From Candidatus Omnitrophota bacterium (GTDB lineage Bacteria; Omnitrophota; Gorgyraeia; Zapsychrales; Fredricksoniimonadaceae): a stretch of 59,006 nucleotides of DNA. Within the stretch, counting starts at the first letter, position 1, and the number at the start of each line of letters is the position of its first letter. The notes under the pieces were generated by a model. The model had not been told where the DNA came from. It saw nothing but the letters and a program-made list of their open reading frames with translations, and ran no database searches. The position numbers and the translations under genes are program-made. The stretch covers positions 1 to 59,006 of the forward strand of contig JAGWKL010000011.1 in NCBI GenBank assembly GCA_028865345.1, given 5' to 3'. Shown here piece by piece: positions 24,676 to 33,761 of the stretch.

Positions 24676-26134
24676 AGCGCAAATCAGCATGGTTATGAAC
24701 CTCGACAAATGTATTGGCTGCCACACATGCAGTGTGACCTGCAAGAATACATGGACCAACCGCAAGGGAGCCGAATACATGTATTGGAATAATGTCGAGA
24801 CCAAGCCTGGCATTGGGTACCCGAAGGAATGGGAAAACCAGAAAAAATACCGCGGTGGATGGACTCTTAAAAACGGTAAGCTGGAGTTGAACAGTGGAGA
24901 CCGTCTCAGCAAGTTGCTCAACATCTTCCATAACCCGGATCAACCGACGCTGGACGACTATTTTGAGCCGTGGGACTACGACTATGAAACTCTGATCAAC
25001 AGTCCCCAGAAAAAGCACCAACCGGTGGCTCGTCCTAAGTCGCAGATTACCGGTGAAAAGATGGACCTCGAGTGGGGCCCCAACTGGGAAGACGACCTGG
25101 CCGGCGCCCACCGCACCGGATCGCAGGATCCGAACATGAAGGGAATTGAGGAGTCGGTCCGGATGGAATTCGAGCAAGTGTTCATGATGTATCTGCCACG
25201 CATCTGCGAGCATTGTCTTAACGCACCGTGTGTGTCGGCATGTCCTTCCGGCGCCATGTACAAACGGGATGAAGACGGCATTGTGCTGGTTGATCAGAAC
25301 CGCTGCCGCGCCTGGCGGTTTTGCGTCAGCAGTTGTCCCTATAAAAAAGTGTATTTTAACTGGAAGGCCCACAAAGCGGAAAAATGTACGCTCTGTTTTC
25401 CCCGTATTGAAGCGGGTCTGCCGACCATCTGCTCCGAAACCTGTGTTGGACGTATCCGCTATCTCGGCCTGATGCTCTATGACGTCGACAGGGTTCGCGA
25501 AGCAGCCTCTGTGCCGAATGAAAAAGATTTGTATGCGGCACAACTGGGTATTTTTCTCGATCCACATGACCCGAAGGTTATCGCGGCGGCCCGCAAGGAA
25601 GGCATTGCGGAAGACTGGCTTCAAGCCGCCGGGCAATCCCCAATCTACAAGCTGGCGGTGGACTGGAAGGTCGCGCTGCCCCTGCATCCTGAATATCGAA
25701 CGATGCCGATGGTGTGGTATGTGCCTCCGTTGAGTCCGATCATGAATCTGTTCGAGGGGAAAGGCAGCCAGGCGCAGGCCGACGATATCTTTGGAGCCAT
25801 TGATAACATGCGGATACCGGTTCAGTACCTGGCCAATCTTTTGTCGGCCGGGGACACGAGCGTCATCCGTAATGCGTTGAAGAAAATGGCAGCCATGCGC
25901 AGTTACATGCGCGAGTTGACTTTGAATAAGGAGCCGAACCAGCAGCAATGGATGGATACAGGGTTGAGCGGCCAAGACATGCAGGACATGTATCGCTTGC
26001 TTGCGATCGCGAAATACAACGATCGCTTCGTCATTCCTGCGGCACACAAAGAAACGGCGAAAGAGTTACTGATGGAACAGGGGGCCTGTGGATTGAATTT
26101 CGAGGGCGGCCCAGGGGCGTGCGGCGTTTTTTAA
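24665..26134 (+). CDS. narH: nitrate reductase beta subunit NarH
   Basis: A 489-residue electron-transfer subunit with four Fe-S clusters. Cys motifs: CIGCHTCSVTC near residue 17, CEHCLNAPCVSACPSGA (about 181-197), CRAWRFCVSSCPYKK (about 217-231) and CTLCFPRIEAG. The Trp in CRAW replaces a Cys, as in the 3Fe-4S cluster of E. coli NarH. The TTG start overlaps the end of narG. A long antisense reading frame over this gene (24635-26047) is a compositional shadow. Confidence 0.95.
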   Translation: MKIKAQISMVMNLDKCIGCHTCSVTCKNTWTNRKGAEYMYWNNVETKPGIGYPKEWENQKKYRGGWTLKNGKLELNSGDRLSKLLNIFHNPDQPTLDDYFEPWDYDYETLINSPQKKHQPVARPKSQITGEKMDLEWGPNWEDDLAGAHRTGSQDPNMKGIEESVRMEFEQVFMMYLPRICEHCLNAPCVSACPSGAMYKRDEDGIVLVDQNRCRAWRFCVSSCPYKKVYFNWKAHKAEKCTLCFPRIEAGLPTICSETCVGRIRYLGLMLYDVDRVREAASVPNEKDLYAAQLGIFLDPHDPKVIAAARKEGIAEDWLQAAGQSPIYKLAVDWKVALPLHPEYRTMPMVWYVPPLSPIMNLFEGKGSQAQADDIFGAIDNMRIPVQYLANLLSAGDTSVIRNALKKMAAMRSYMRELTLNKEPNQQQWMDTGLSGQDMQDMYRLLAIAKYNDRFVIPAAHKETAKELLMEQGACGLNFEGGPGACGVF

Positions 26135-26146
26135 GGACGGGGAGCC

Positions 26147-26710
26147 ATGAATAGGCAAACGGACGAATGGACAATGCAAACTAGCTTTCAATGGATTTCC
26201 TACCTGCTGGTTTATCCAGATGGGGATTGGACCCAAACCGTCCGCGAGGTTAAAGATGTTCTGTCGATTTCGCATCCTATGGCCAATGGGATTCAAAGTT
26301 TTCTCGAAGAGATGGATGCCTATACCCCAGAGCAGCGGTGGGATCATTATGTGCATACATTTGATTTTGGGAAAAAGACGAATTTGTATCTGACCTTTGC
26401 CGACTATGGTGAAGAGCGTGAACGTGGGCCAGCGCTGCTCGAATTGAAAGAGCAATATGCCATGGCAGGCTTTGAGCTCAAAGCAGGGGAGATGCCGGAT
26501 TACCTGCCGGTCGTGCTGGAATTCTGCGCTCACACCAATGCCGAAACCGCTGGACGGATTTTATTCCGTCATGCCGCCCGCATTGCGCAGCTACAGGAGT
26601 CCCTGAGTCAGATTGAGAGTCCGTATGCGCATCTTTTGCGGGCGGTCAGGCAGGGCATTGGAATGATGCAACCAAAATCCAATTTATGCGATGAGGAGGC
26701 GGGTACATGA
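26147..26710 (+). CDS. narJ: nitrate reductase assembly chaperone NarJ
   Basis: A 187-residue helical protein of the NarJ/TorD family: WISYLLVYPDGDW near the start, then HYVHTFDFGKKTNLYLTFAD (about 66-85) and MPDYLPVVLEF (about 119-129). It binds apo-NarG and helps insert the molybdenum cofactor. It lies between narH and narI in the standard order, 12 bases after narH, and overlaps narI by ATGA. Confidence 0.92.
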   Translation: MNRQTDEWTMQTSFQWISYLLVYPDGDWTQTVREVKDVLSISHPMANGIQSFLEEMDAYTPEQRWDHYVHTFDFGKKTNLYLTFADYGEERERGPALLELKEQYAMAGFELKAGEMPDYLPVVLEFCAHTNAETAGRILFRHAARIAQLQESLSQIESPYAHLLRAVRQGIGMMQPKSNLCDEEAGT

Positions 26711-27408
26711 ATGTTTCCACGTTGTTACTGTGGCTTGTACTGCCATACATCGTCCTTACTTTCTTCATCGTAGCGACGTTGTTTCGGTTTAAAACAGATC
26801 CTTATGGGTGGACATCCAAATCCAGCGAGATACTTGAGAAGCGATTGCTGAAATGGGGGAATCCTCTTTTTCATTGGGGTCTCATGTTTGTATTTTTCGG
26901 CCATGTGGCCGGACTGTTGGTACCCATCGGATTCTACCATGCGCTTGGAGTGAATGATGAGTTCTATCACTTCAATGCGGTCGTGGTGGGTGGCGCTGCC
27001 GGTCTGGCTACGCTCGTGGGATTGATGATTTTGTGCTATCGCCGGTTTAAATTGCCGCGCGTACGTAAAACTAGCAGCATCGGCGACTTTATAGCTCTTG
27101 TCTTTTTGGTAGTGATGGTCATAAGCGGGATTTTCGCCACCGCAAGCAATGCCGCCGCGCACGCCGGTTTCGATTACCGTATGTCCATAAATCCATGGAT
27201 TCGCGGCATTTTATTGTTGCATCCGGATCCCGAGTTAATGGTATCGGTCCCCTGGTATTTCAAAGTGCACATTCTCGCAGCCTATGGTCTATTTGTTGCT
27301 TTTCCATTCACCCGGCTGGTTCATGTGTTTAGCTTGCCGATTACATATTTGTGGAGAAGTTATGTGTTGTATCGCAAGTACAGCGTAAATGTGCCTGGTA
27401 ATACTTAA
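26707..27408 (+). CDS. narI: nitrate reductase gamma subunit NarI (cytochrome b)
   Basis: A 233-residue protein with five transmembrane helices that carries two hemes b and passes electrons from quinol to NarH. Ligand His candidates are in FHWGLMFVFFGHVAG (about residues 57-71) and in HILAAYGLFVAFPFTRLVHVF (about 189-209). The order narGHJI is complete. No NarK-type transporter follows; an anion channel gene does. Confidence 0.93.
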   Translation: MNVSTLLLWLVLPYIVLTFFIVATLFRFKTDPYGWTSKSSEILEKRLLKWGNPLFHWGLMFVFFGHVAGLLVPIGFYHALGVNDEFYHFNAVVVGGAAGLATLVGLMILCYRRFKLPRVRKTSSIGDFIALVFLVVMVISGIFATASNAAAHAGFDYRMSINPWIRGILLLHPDPELMVSVPWYFKVHILAAYGLFVAFPFTRLVHVFSLPITYLWRSYVLYRKYSVNVPGNT

Positions 27409-27425
27409 TCTGTTGAGGGTAAGCG

Positions 27426-28559
27426 ATGCCATCCGTCCCACCTGATAGAAAAGTGATTGCGGCCCCGATGAGCCGTGAAGCGCTTAATTGCGGGCAAACG
27501 GTTTTAGCCGGCGAGGAAAACGAGACCAGCCGACATCCGCAACCAGCGTATTTCTCTTTGGTGATGGCCACGGGAATCGTTTCCATAGCCAGTCAACTGT
27601 TGAATATGCCTAGAATTGCGGTGGCTCTGTTTGTGTTGAACGGGCTGTTTTATCTGGTGCTCTGGGTGCTAATGATCCGTCGAATGGTGCGTTACCCGTA
27701 CGCATTCATTGCTGACTTGGGCGATCATGCCCGCGGCGTGGGCTTTTTTACATGGGTGGCGGGCACATGCGTGCTGGCAACGCAGTGCATAGTTGTTCAT
27801 TCCCTGCCGCGCTTGGCGATCGCGTTATGGGGGCTTGGCATCACCTTATGGGTGATCTTTACCTATGTCGTCTTCGCTAGGCTGACAATTAAACAGGAGA
27901 AACCGCCGCTCACCAAAGGCCTGAATGGCGGTTGGCTTGTGGCCGTCGTGGCCACGCAGTCGGTCTCGATCGTCTCGACGCAACTGGCCGGGCATCCGGG
28001 GTTCAATACCGATGGTATGCTTTTTTTCGCCTTAGTAATGTGGTTAGGCGGCGGTATGCTCTATATCTGGCTCATTTCGTTGATTTTTTATCGTTATACG
28101 TTTTTAGTGATGCATCCAGGAGATCTTAGTCCTCCTTACTGGATCAACATGGGGGCCGTCGCTATCTCCACGCTTGCCGGCGACCTGCTTATTCAGGGGG
28201 CTGTGAAAGCCTCTTTTCTGTATGGTTTGCTGCCGTTTCTCGAGGGATTTACCTTATTTTTCTGGGCCACCGCGACGTGGTGGATACCGATGCTGTTGAT
28301 TCTCGGAGTGTGGCGGCATGTCTATAAGCGCTTCCCTCTGACTTATGATCCGCTGTACTGGGGCGCAGTTTTCCCCCTGGGGATGTATACTGTTTGCACG
28401 CTCAAGTTGGCAGAAGTCATACACTTGCCATTTCTTTTTGCCATCCCACGTTTCTTTGTTTACGTCGCCTTGGCCGCGTGGGGGCTGACGTTCTTTGGCT
28501 TAATTTATCGTATTTATGGAGAAAATAGAAAGGGGATTTTGCCATGCGTCAGGCGATAG
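27426..28559 (+). CDS. TehA/SLAC1-type (TDT family) anion channel
   Basis: A 377-residue protein with about ten transmembrane helices. Its opening [20 protein letters not shown] is the family signature of tellurite-resistance/dicarboxylate transporters, whose plant relatives (SLAC1) conduct nitrate and chloride. It follows narI by 17 bases. A role in nitrate entry or nitrite exit is therefore attractive, but no sequence feature proves the substrate. The gating Phe could be one of several in the central helices. It overlaps the MOSC gene by 16 bases. Confidence 0.82.
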   Translation: MPSVPPDRKVIAAPMSREALNCGQTVLAGEENETSRHPQPAYFSLVMATGIVSIASQLLNMPRIAVALFVLNGLFYLVLWVLMIRRMVRYPYAFIADLGDHARGVGFFTWVAGTCVLATQCIVVHSLPRLAIALWGLGITLWVIFTYVVFARLTIKQEKPPLTKGLNGGWLVAVVATQSVSIVSTQLAGHPGFNTDGMLFFALVMWLGGGMLYIWLISLIFYRYTFLVMHPGDLSPPYWINMGAVAISTLAGDLLIQGAVKASFLYGLLPFLEGFTLFFWATATWWIPMLLILGVWRHVYKRFPLTYDPLYWGAVFPLGMYTVCTLKLAEVIHLPFLFAIPRFFVYVALAAWGLTFFGLIYRIYGENRKGILPCVRR

Positions 28560-29005
28560 TCATATCTATTAATCTTTCTGCCGGAGGGATTCCCAAATTA
28601 CCAGTCAAGGACGTATTTATTAGCTATTTTGGATTACAAGGGGATGGGCATAACCATGAAAAGCATAACACACCTTTACAGGCTGTTTGTATTCAGGATA
28701 TAGAGAAACTCAAGGAGCTTAGTACCGCCGAATACGATCTCCCCCCTGGAAAAGCGGGAGAAAATTTGACGGTAGAAAATCTTCACGTCAACAGTTTGCC
28801 GTTGGGAGCCATCCTCAAGTTTTCAGGAGGAGTGATTTTGGAAATTTCTAAAATACGGAAGCCTTGTTATGTCATGGATGCTATCCATCCACAACTTAAA
28901 GAAGACGCGGTTGGCCGGCATGGTATGTATGCAAAGGTTATTCAAGAGGGGATTCTTAGCACAGGAGAGACGATCCATGTGGGATTGCCGATACAGAAGG
29001 GCTGA
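28544..29005 (+). CDS. MOSC domain protein
   Basis: A 153-residue protein of the MOSC (molybdenum cofactor sulfurase C-terminal) type: [20 protein letters not shown], then [12 protein letters not shown], and a late [12 protein letters not shown] with the conserved Cys. Such proteins bind or transfer sulfurated Moco. At the end of the moaA-narGHJI cluster it could modify or carry molybdopterin. Its start lies within the end of the channel gene. Confidence 0.85.
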   Translation: MRQAIVISINLSAGGIPKLPVKDVFISYFGLQGDGHNHEKHNTPLQAVCIQDIEKLKELSTAEYDLPPGKAGENLTVENLHVNSLPLGAILKFSGGVILEISKIRKPCYVMDAIHPQLKEDAVGRHGMYAKVIQEGILSTGETIHVGLPIQKG

Positions 29006-29228
29006 TGATTATTGTGGCCGCCGAAAGGCTATATGCTTTCCAGGAGGAATTGGGTGCGTTTTAAAAGATAAGTTTATTTTTCCACTTAGAGAGAGTGAAG
29101 ACCCTCTTATTAAAATTAGGAGGTCTAAGCGTAAGAAGGAAACCGACAAATCTACTTGATGTTTATGATCCGGCCATTTTCTATCTGTCATTATGAAGCC
29201 TTGATTTTTATTCTTCTGGTTTTTTTGA
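29006..29228. other. intergenic stretch before the clc promoter
   Basis: About 220 bases between the MOSC gene and the ClC promoter. Short frames occur but none has a plausible start and codon pattern. No strong hairpin terminator is evident. I see nothing else in it. Confidence 0.4.
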
Positions 29229-29257
29229 TTGACAATACTTTACTAGTAAAGTATATT
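29229..29257 (+). promoter_or_regulatory. sigma-70 promoter with a palindromic operator in its spacer
   Basis: TTGACA (29229-29234), a 17-base spacer, and TATATT (29252-29257) make a near-consensus promoter. The spacer is occupied by a perfect twenty-base palindrome ATACTTTACTAGTAAAGTAT (29235-29254). A MarR-type gene lies in the same operon, and MarR dimers bind palindromes of this size, so autogenous repression is likely. Confidence 0.8.
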
Positions 29258-29301
29258 TCAACGGTCATGAATAAATTATGAAATATTGAAAGGCTTGCAA
29301 G

Positions 29302-31086
29302 ATGAGGATGGCTGATAAATATAATCAATTAACAGATCTGCACGGGCCGGATCGTTTGTCTGATTTTAACCGTGATCCTGCAATATTGAAGCTTTCGGCT
29401 TTGGCTTTGATTATCGGTATTATGAGCGCTTTCATCGCCGATGCGCTAATTTGGCTTATACGTGTTATTACAAACCTTTCCTTTTATCAAACATTTTCGT
29501 CCGCATTTAACTCTCCATCCGGGAATCATTTGGGCCTGGCAGTCATTGCAGTACCGGTCATTGGAGGGTTGATCATTGGCCTTATGGCACGGTATGGAAC
29601 TGATAAAATTCGTGGCCATGGCATACCTGAGGCGTTGGAGGCTATCCTAATTGGCCAAAGTCGTATGTCGCCCAAGGTGGCTTTACTTAAACCCGTCTCG
29701 TCTGCTATTTCTATCGGTACCGGGGGGCCCTTCGGTGCCGAAGGTCCGATCATCATGACAGGTGGAGCCTTTGGTTCTTTATTCGCTCAATTCTTTCATT
29801 TAACGGCAGCTGAACGCAAAACACTACTGGTCGCTGGCGCTGCGGGAGGTATGGCGGCTATCTTTGCCGCTCCCATTGCTGCTGTGCTGCTTGCGGTAGA
29901 ATTGCTTTTATTTGAATGGAAACCTCGTAGTTTTATTCCTGTTGCCATTTCATCGATTACAGCAGAGATGCTTCGCGTAAAATTATTAGGACCTGCTCCC
30001 ATGTTTACCGTTATTCCTCACGCCGTTCCCAATGGGTATGAAATGTTTGTTTCGGTACTGGTGGGTTTTTTAGCTGGTTTAGGTTCTAGCCTTCTGACCG
30101 TACTAGTTTATAGCGTTGAAGATGCATTCAAGAAAATATCTATTCATTGGATGTGGTGGCCGGCGCTTGGAGGTCTGGGCGTGGGATTGGGGGGCTTGAT
30201 CAATCCGAAGGTGATGGGGGTTGGCTATGACGTCATCCAAGATTTATTGCGTGGGAATTTTGTGACAACTGCTTTGGTCAGTCTTTTGGTCGTGAAAACC
30301 TTTGTTTGGGTCTTGGCTTTGGGTTCAGGCACATCGGGGGGTGTTTTGGCGCCTCTTTTGATTATTGGCGGGGCCTTGGGCGCGTTGGAGGCTCATTGGA
30401 TCCCTGTGGGCGACAGCGGTCTATGGACGATGTTAAGCATGGCTGCTGTAATGGGCGGAACCATGAGAGCCCCCTTGACGTCGACAGTTTTTGCTTTGGA
30501 GCTGACTCATGATTTTAATGTCATTGGTGCTTTGTTCGTCAGTTGTGTGGTGGCGTATGCCGTGACCGTGTTCTTAATGCGTCGCTCTATTCTGACAGAG
30601 AAAGTAGCACGCAGAGGTTTTCATATTTCTCGAGAATACAGTGTTGATCCATTGGAGTTGTTGCGCGTGAGTGAGGTGATGGACAAAGAGGTCCAAAGGA
30701 TTCCATCGAGCATGCTTGTGGTTGAATTTATGGATTTAGTTATTAATGGTCACCATGGCATTATGAGGCATCGAGGGGTGCCTATTGTTGATGAACAAAA
30801 CCATTTGATCGGGATGGTTATTCGTGAAGATGTAATGGAAGCCTTCAGGACAAACCCTCGGGCAACCATGCTAGAGGTAAGTAACAAGGACTTGGTGGTG
30901 GCTTATCCTGACGAACTTGTGAAGGAGGCTTTACATAAAATGTTGCATCACGGTGTTGGTCGTCTTCCAGTTGTCAGCAGGAAAGATGATCGTCAAATAA
31001 TAGGATATTTGGGTCGCCCCGGCGTTTTTATGGCATGGATGCGCCGATTAGAAGAAGAGGGAAAGAGGGATCGTCTTTGGAGGTAA
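29302..31086 (+). CDS. ClC-type chloride/anion channel or antiporter with CBS domains
   Basis: A 594-residue protein. The ClC membrane domain (about residues 30-430) shows GTGGPFGAEGPI (the GxEGP selectivity motif with the gating Glu), GSGTSGGVLAPLL and GGTMRAPLTS. Two CBS domains follow (about 455-590; VPIVDEQNHLIGMVIREDV and GRLPVVSRKDDRQIIGYL). Nitrate as a permeant ion is possible in this family. It leads an operon with marR and a DUF309 gene. ATG 29302 is followed closely by a second ATG at 29308. Confidence 0.9.
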   Translation: MRMADKYNQLTDLHGPDRLSDFNRDPAILKLSALALIIGIMSAFIADALIWLIRVITNLSFYQTFSSAFNSPSGNHLGLAVIAVPVIGGLIIGLMARYGTDKIRGHGIPEALEAILIGQSRMSPKVALLKPVSSAISIGTGGPFGAEGPIIMTGGAFGSLFAQFFHLTAAERKTLLVAGAAGGMAAIFAAPIAAVLLAVELLLFEWKPRSFIPVAISSITAEMLRVKLLGPAPMFTVIPHAVPNGYEMFVSVLVGFLAGLGSSLLTVLVYSVEDAFKKISIHWMWWPALGGLGVGLGGLINPKVMGVGYDVIQDLLRGNFVTTALVSLLVVKTFVWVLALGSGTSGGVLAPLLIIGGALGALEAHWIPVGDSGLWTMLSMAAVMGGTMRAPLTSTVFALELTHDFNVIGALFVSCVVAYAVTVFLMRRSILTEKVARRGFHISREYSVDPLELLRVSEVMDKEVQRIPSSMLVVEFMDLVINGHHGIMRHRGVPIVDEQNHLIGMVIREDVMEAFRTNPRATMLEVSNKDLVVAYPDELVKEALHKMLHHGVGRLPVVSRKDDRQIIGYLGRPGVFMAWMRRLEEEGKRDRLWR

Positions 31087-31091
31087 TTCTC

Positions 31092-31595
31092 ATGTTACAA
31101 CACAAAGGGAAAGAAAAATTAAAGGTAAGTCTGCCGGAAGACCATTTAGGTTATTGGCTTCGTTATGTATCAAACAACGTTGCTTATGCGTTAAGCCAGA
31201 AGTTGGAAGACAGCGGAGTTACGGTGGCGGAGTGGATCGTCTTAAGACAAATGTATCTGAAAAATTGGGTATCGCCCATGAGTCTTGCCATCCAGACAGG
31301 CTTAACACAAGGGGCTATTTCAAAGTTGATCGACCGTTTATTGAAGAAGAAGTTTGTGACAAAGAAAGTGTCTAAGCACGATCATAGGTATAAGGAAATC
31401 AAGTTGACATCGGTAGGGCGAAAAATAGTTCCGCGTTTGGCGTCTATTGCCGATGAAAACGATGATTATTTCTTTGGGAAATTATCATCAGCTAAGAAAA
31501 AACAATTGATGAGTTTCTTCATTGGGGTGGTAAAGATCAACCGGTTCAGGAAATCACTGAATATGAGAGTTAACGCCGATGACAAGATTTTTTGA
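31092..31595 (+). CDS. MarR family transcriptional regulator
   Basis: A 167-residue winged-helix protein: VAEWIVLRQMYL, IQTGLTQGAISKLIDRLLKK (recognition helix, about residues 77-96), then a wing around KVSKHDHRYKEIKLT. ATG 31092 is chosen because GGAGG lies eight bases before it, within the end of the ClC gene. It probably binds the palindrome in the clc promoter. The ligand is unknown. It overlaps the DUF309 gene by 17 bases. Confidence 0.85.
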   Translation: MLQHKGKEKLKVSLPEDHLGYWLRYVSNNVAYALSQKLEDSGVTVAEWIVLRQMYLKNWVSPMSLAIQTGLTQGAISKLIDRLLKKKFVTKKVSKHDHRYKEIKLTSVGRKIVPRLASIADENDDYFFGKLSSAKKKQLMSFFIGVVKINRFRKSLNMRVNADDKIF

Positions 31596-32127
31596 TATAA
31601 GAGAAAGCTGTGTGCCGTTACATCGATATACGTCCAAAGCGTTTCCTGCTTACCGCTTCATCCCAGGTGAGAATCCTCACCCTACCGAGAATCCCGCCGG
31701 CCATTCCTATAGTAAAACGGCTGAAAGAAAAATGATTTTTGATCCAGAGCTTTGGAGTGAGGATCAAGGATATCTATATGGTGTTGATTTGTATAACAAC
31801 GGATATTGGTGGGAAGCTCACGAAGCTTTTGAAGAAAGATGGAGGGTTGTCGATAAAGGAAACATTGGAAGGGACTATTTGCAGGGTCTGATTAAGATTT
31901 CCGGAGCCTTTATTAAATGGCATTTACGTAAACTGGAAGGTTCAAATATTCTTTACAAGGAGGGAATAGCTCATTTGTTAAAAGTAATGGAGAAACAGGA
32001 ATGTTACATGGGGCTTCATTTATCGAAATATATTGTAAAGTTAGAGGATTATTTTACTGTTATCACACGAAATTCGGTGACTGCGCTCCTATGCGTTTAT
32101 CCCTATATTTTACTCAATGAAGATTGA
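31579..32127 (+). CDS. DUF309 family protein
   Basis: A 182-residue protein. The N-terminal segment RFIPGENPHPTENPAGHSY (about residues 28-46) is a known extension in this family. The DUF309 core follows with YNNGYWWEAHEAFEERWRV (about 72-90) and DYLQGLIKISGAFIKWHL. The WEAHE motif is conserved, and the fold is all-helical. Function is unknown. The conserved N-terminal motif supports the early start rather than ATG 31732. Confidence 0.8.
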   Translation: MTRFFDIRESCVPLHRYTSKAFPAYRFIPGENPHPTENPAGHSYSKTAERKMIFDPELWSEDQGYLYGVDLYNNGYWWEAHEAFEERWRVVDKGNIGRDYLQGLIKISGAFIKWHLRKLEGSNILYKEGIAHLLKVMEKQECYMGLHLSKYIVKLEDYFTVITRNSVTALLCVYPYILLNED

Positions 32128-32193
32128 TAAATGTATCTGCGTTAATCATAGAAATTCGCTAATTTTTTCAACTTGAATTAATCGAAGAGACAT

Positions 32194-32223
32194 GATAACA
32201 TATATTTATAATACATGTTATAC
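32194..32223 (+). promoter_or_regulatory. second copy of the NsrR-like operator
   Basis: ATAACATATA (32194-32203) and TACATGTTAT (32211-32220), seven-base spacer, nine of ten positions symmetric. It matches the site at 12672-12698 in half-site sequence, spacing and the TATACT that overlaps the right half (32218-32223). It lies 33 bases before the GltD-like gene. The simplest reading is that one regulator controls both loci. Confidence 0.7.
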
Positions 32224-32255
32224 TTAATCAGGAAGAACAAAGAAGAAGGGTTTCA

Positions 32256-33752
32256 ATGGGCGATATCAGGGGTTACATAAAATACGACCGGCAGGATTGC
32301 AAGAAGGATGAAATTTACCGCCGGATCAAGAATTTCAAGGAATTTACCCATCTTCCCTCAGATAAAGAGCTAAGAAAACAGGGGGCGCGCTGCATGGATT
32401 GTGGCGTTCCATTCTGCCAGTCTGGGTGCCCAGTTGGCAACATCATCCCGGACTGGAATGACCTGGTTTATCGTGACTGCTGGCAGGAGGCCGTTGAGCG
32501 GCTACACAAGACCAACAACTTTCCGGAGTTTACTGGCCGCATTTGCCCCGCCCCTTGCGAGAATGCCTGTGTGCTTGGGATAAATGCTCCACCGGTGACG
32601 ATTAAGAATATCGAGTTGGCAATCATTGAACATGCTTATGCTAATGGGTGGATCAGTCCCCATAAACCCAAACATCGCACAGGCAAAAGTGTTGCCGTGA
32701 TCGGTTCTGGCCCTGCAGGCTTGGCTTGTGCGGATGAACTCAATAAGACGGGGCATAAGGTCACGGTTTTTGAAAAAAATGAGGTTTTAGGCGGACTTCT
32801 GTCCATGGGGATTCCGGATTTCAAGCTAGAAAAATGGGTGGTGAAACGGCGATTGGATCGTATGCGCCAGGAAGGTGTGGTTTTTAAGACCAATGCATAT
32901 ATCGGAGTCGATATCAAGACTCAGGATTTGCGCAATCAACATGACGCTATTGTTTTATGCGGCGGCGCTGAAGTCGGCCGCGAACTACCTGTATCCGGGA
33001 GGGAATTAAAAGGCGTTTATCAGGCCATGTATTACCTGCCCCAACAGAATTTAATCGATATTCAATATGCGACGGGTGCTTTTAAGGAACGATGTGTTCG
33101 ACATATCCTGCAGGTCAAGCCTCCTTCAATGGAGGACATTAGTGCCAAGGGTAAGCGCGTGATTGTTCTAGGCGGAGGAGATACGGGATCAGATTGTGTA
33201 GGTACGGCCATACGCCAGGGCGCTTTAAGCGTTCACCAACTGGAATTGCTGCCGCAGCCTCCTTTGAGTCGCACCATCGACAATCCCTGGCCTAATTGGG
33301 CCTTTATATTTCGCACTTCTTCTTCTCAAGAAGAAGGATGCGTGCGGGATTACAATATTCTGACTAAGAGTCTAAGCGGGGAAGGCGACCAACTAAAAAA
33401 ACTGCATGCCGTGCGTTTACAGTGGAGTGGGGATGCGGCCACTGGGCAGATGAAGATGAATGAGATGGTTGGCTCGGCATTTGACATGGAGTGTGATTTA
33501 TTACTACTGGCCTTAGGGTTTACAGGTCCGGTCAAGGCAGGGATGATCGAGGATTTGGGCGTTGCCTTGGATGCAAGAGGCAATGTGGCTGCCGATAGTA
33601 ACAAGATGACGTCGGTGCCAGGCGTATTCACGGCTGGGGATATGACCCGCGGGCAGTCGCTTGTAGTGTGGGCGATTAATGAAGGACGTGCAGCGGCCAA
33701 AGGAGTGCATCATTATTTAATGGCAAGGGCGGGTATTGACAATAAGACGTAG
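32256..33752 (+). CDS. gltD: glutamate synthase small-subunit (GltD)-like oxidoreductase
   Basis: A 498-residue FAD/NAD(P)H protein. The N-terminal Fe-S region has CMDCGVPFCQSGCPVGN (about residues 47-63) and CPAPCENACVLG. Two Rossmann motifs follow: VAVIGSGPAGLACAD (about 147-161) and VIVLGGGDTGSDC. GltD passes NADPH electrons to GltB, but no gltB is in the window. An orphan of this family often feeds another acceptor. Here a hemerythrin gene follows after nine bases, under an NO-type operator, so NO or Fe-S repair chemistry is a reasonable guess. Confidence 0.85.
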   Translation: MGDIRGYIKYDRQDCKKDEIYRRIKNFKEFTHLPSDKELRKQGARCMDCGVPFCQSGCPVGNIIPDWNDLVYRDCWQEAVERLHKTNNFPEFTGRICPAPCENACVLGINAPPVTIKNIELAIIEHAYANGWISPHKPKHRTGKSVAVIGSGPAGLACADELNKTGHKVTVFEKNEVLGGLLSMGIPDFKLEKWVVKRRLDRMRQEGVVFKTNAYIGVDIKTQDLRNQHDAIVLCGGAEVGRELPVSGRELKGVYQAMYYLPQQNLIDIQYATGAFKERCVRHILQVKPPSMEDISAKGKRVIVLGGGDTGSDCVGTAIRQGALSVHQLELLPQPPLSRTIDNPWPNWAFIFRTSSSQEEGCVRDYNILTKSLSGEGDQLKKLHAVRLQWSGDAATGQMKMNEMVGSAFDMECDLLLLALGFTGPVKAGMIEDLGVALDARGNVAADSNKMTSVPGVFTAGDMTRGQSLVVWAINEGRAAAKGVHHYLMARAGIDNKT

Positions 33753-33761
33753 GGGGGAGGC

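Noticed and set aside
24635-26047. 470-codon open frame antisense to narH
   Set aside because: NarH is unmistakable on the + strand. The antisense protein is His/Arg-rich without any family motif, as expected for a shadow frame.
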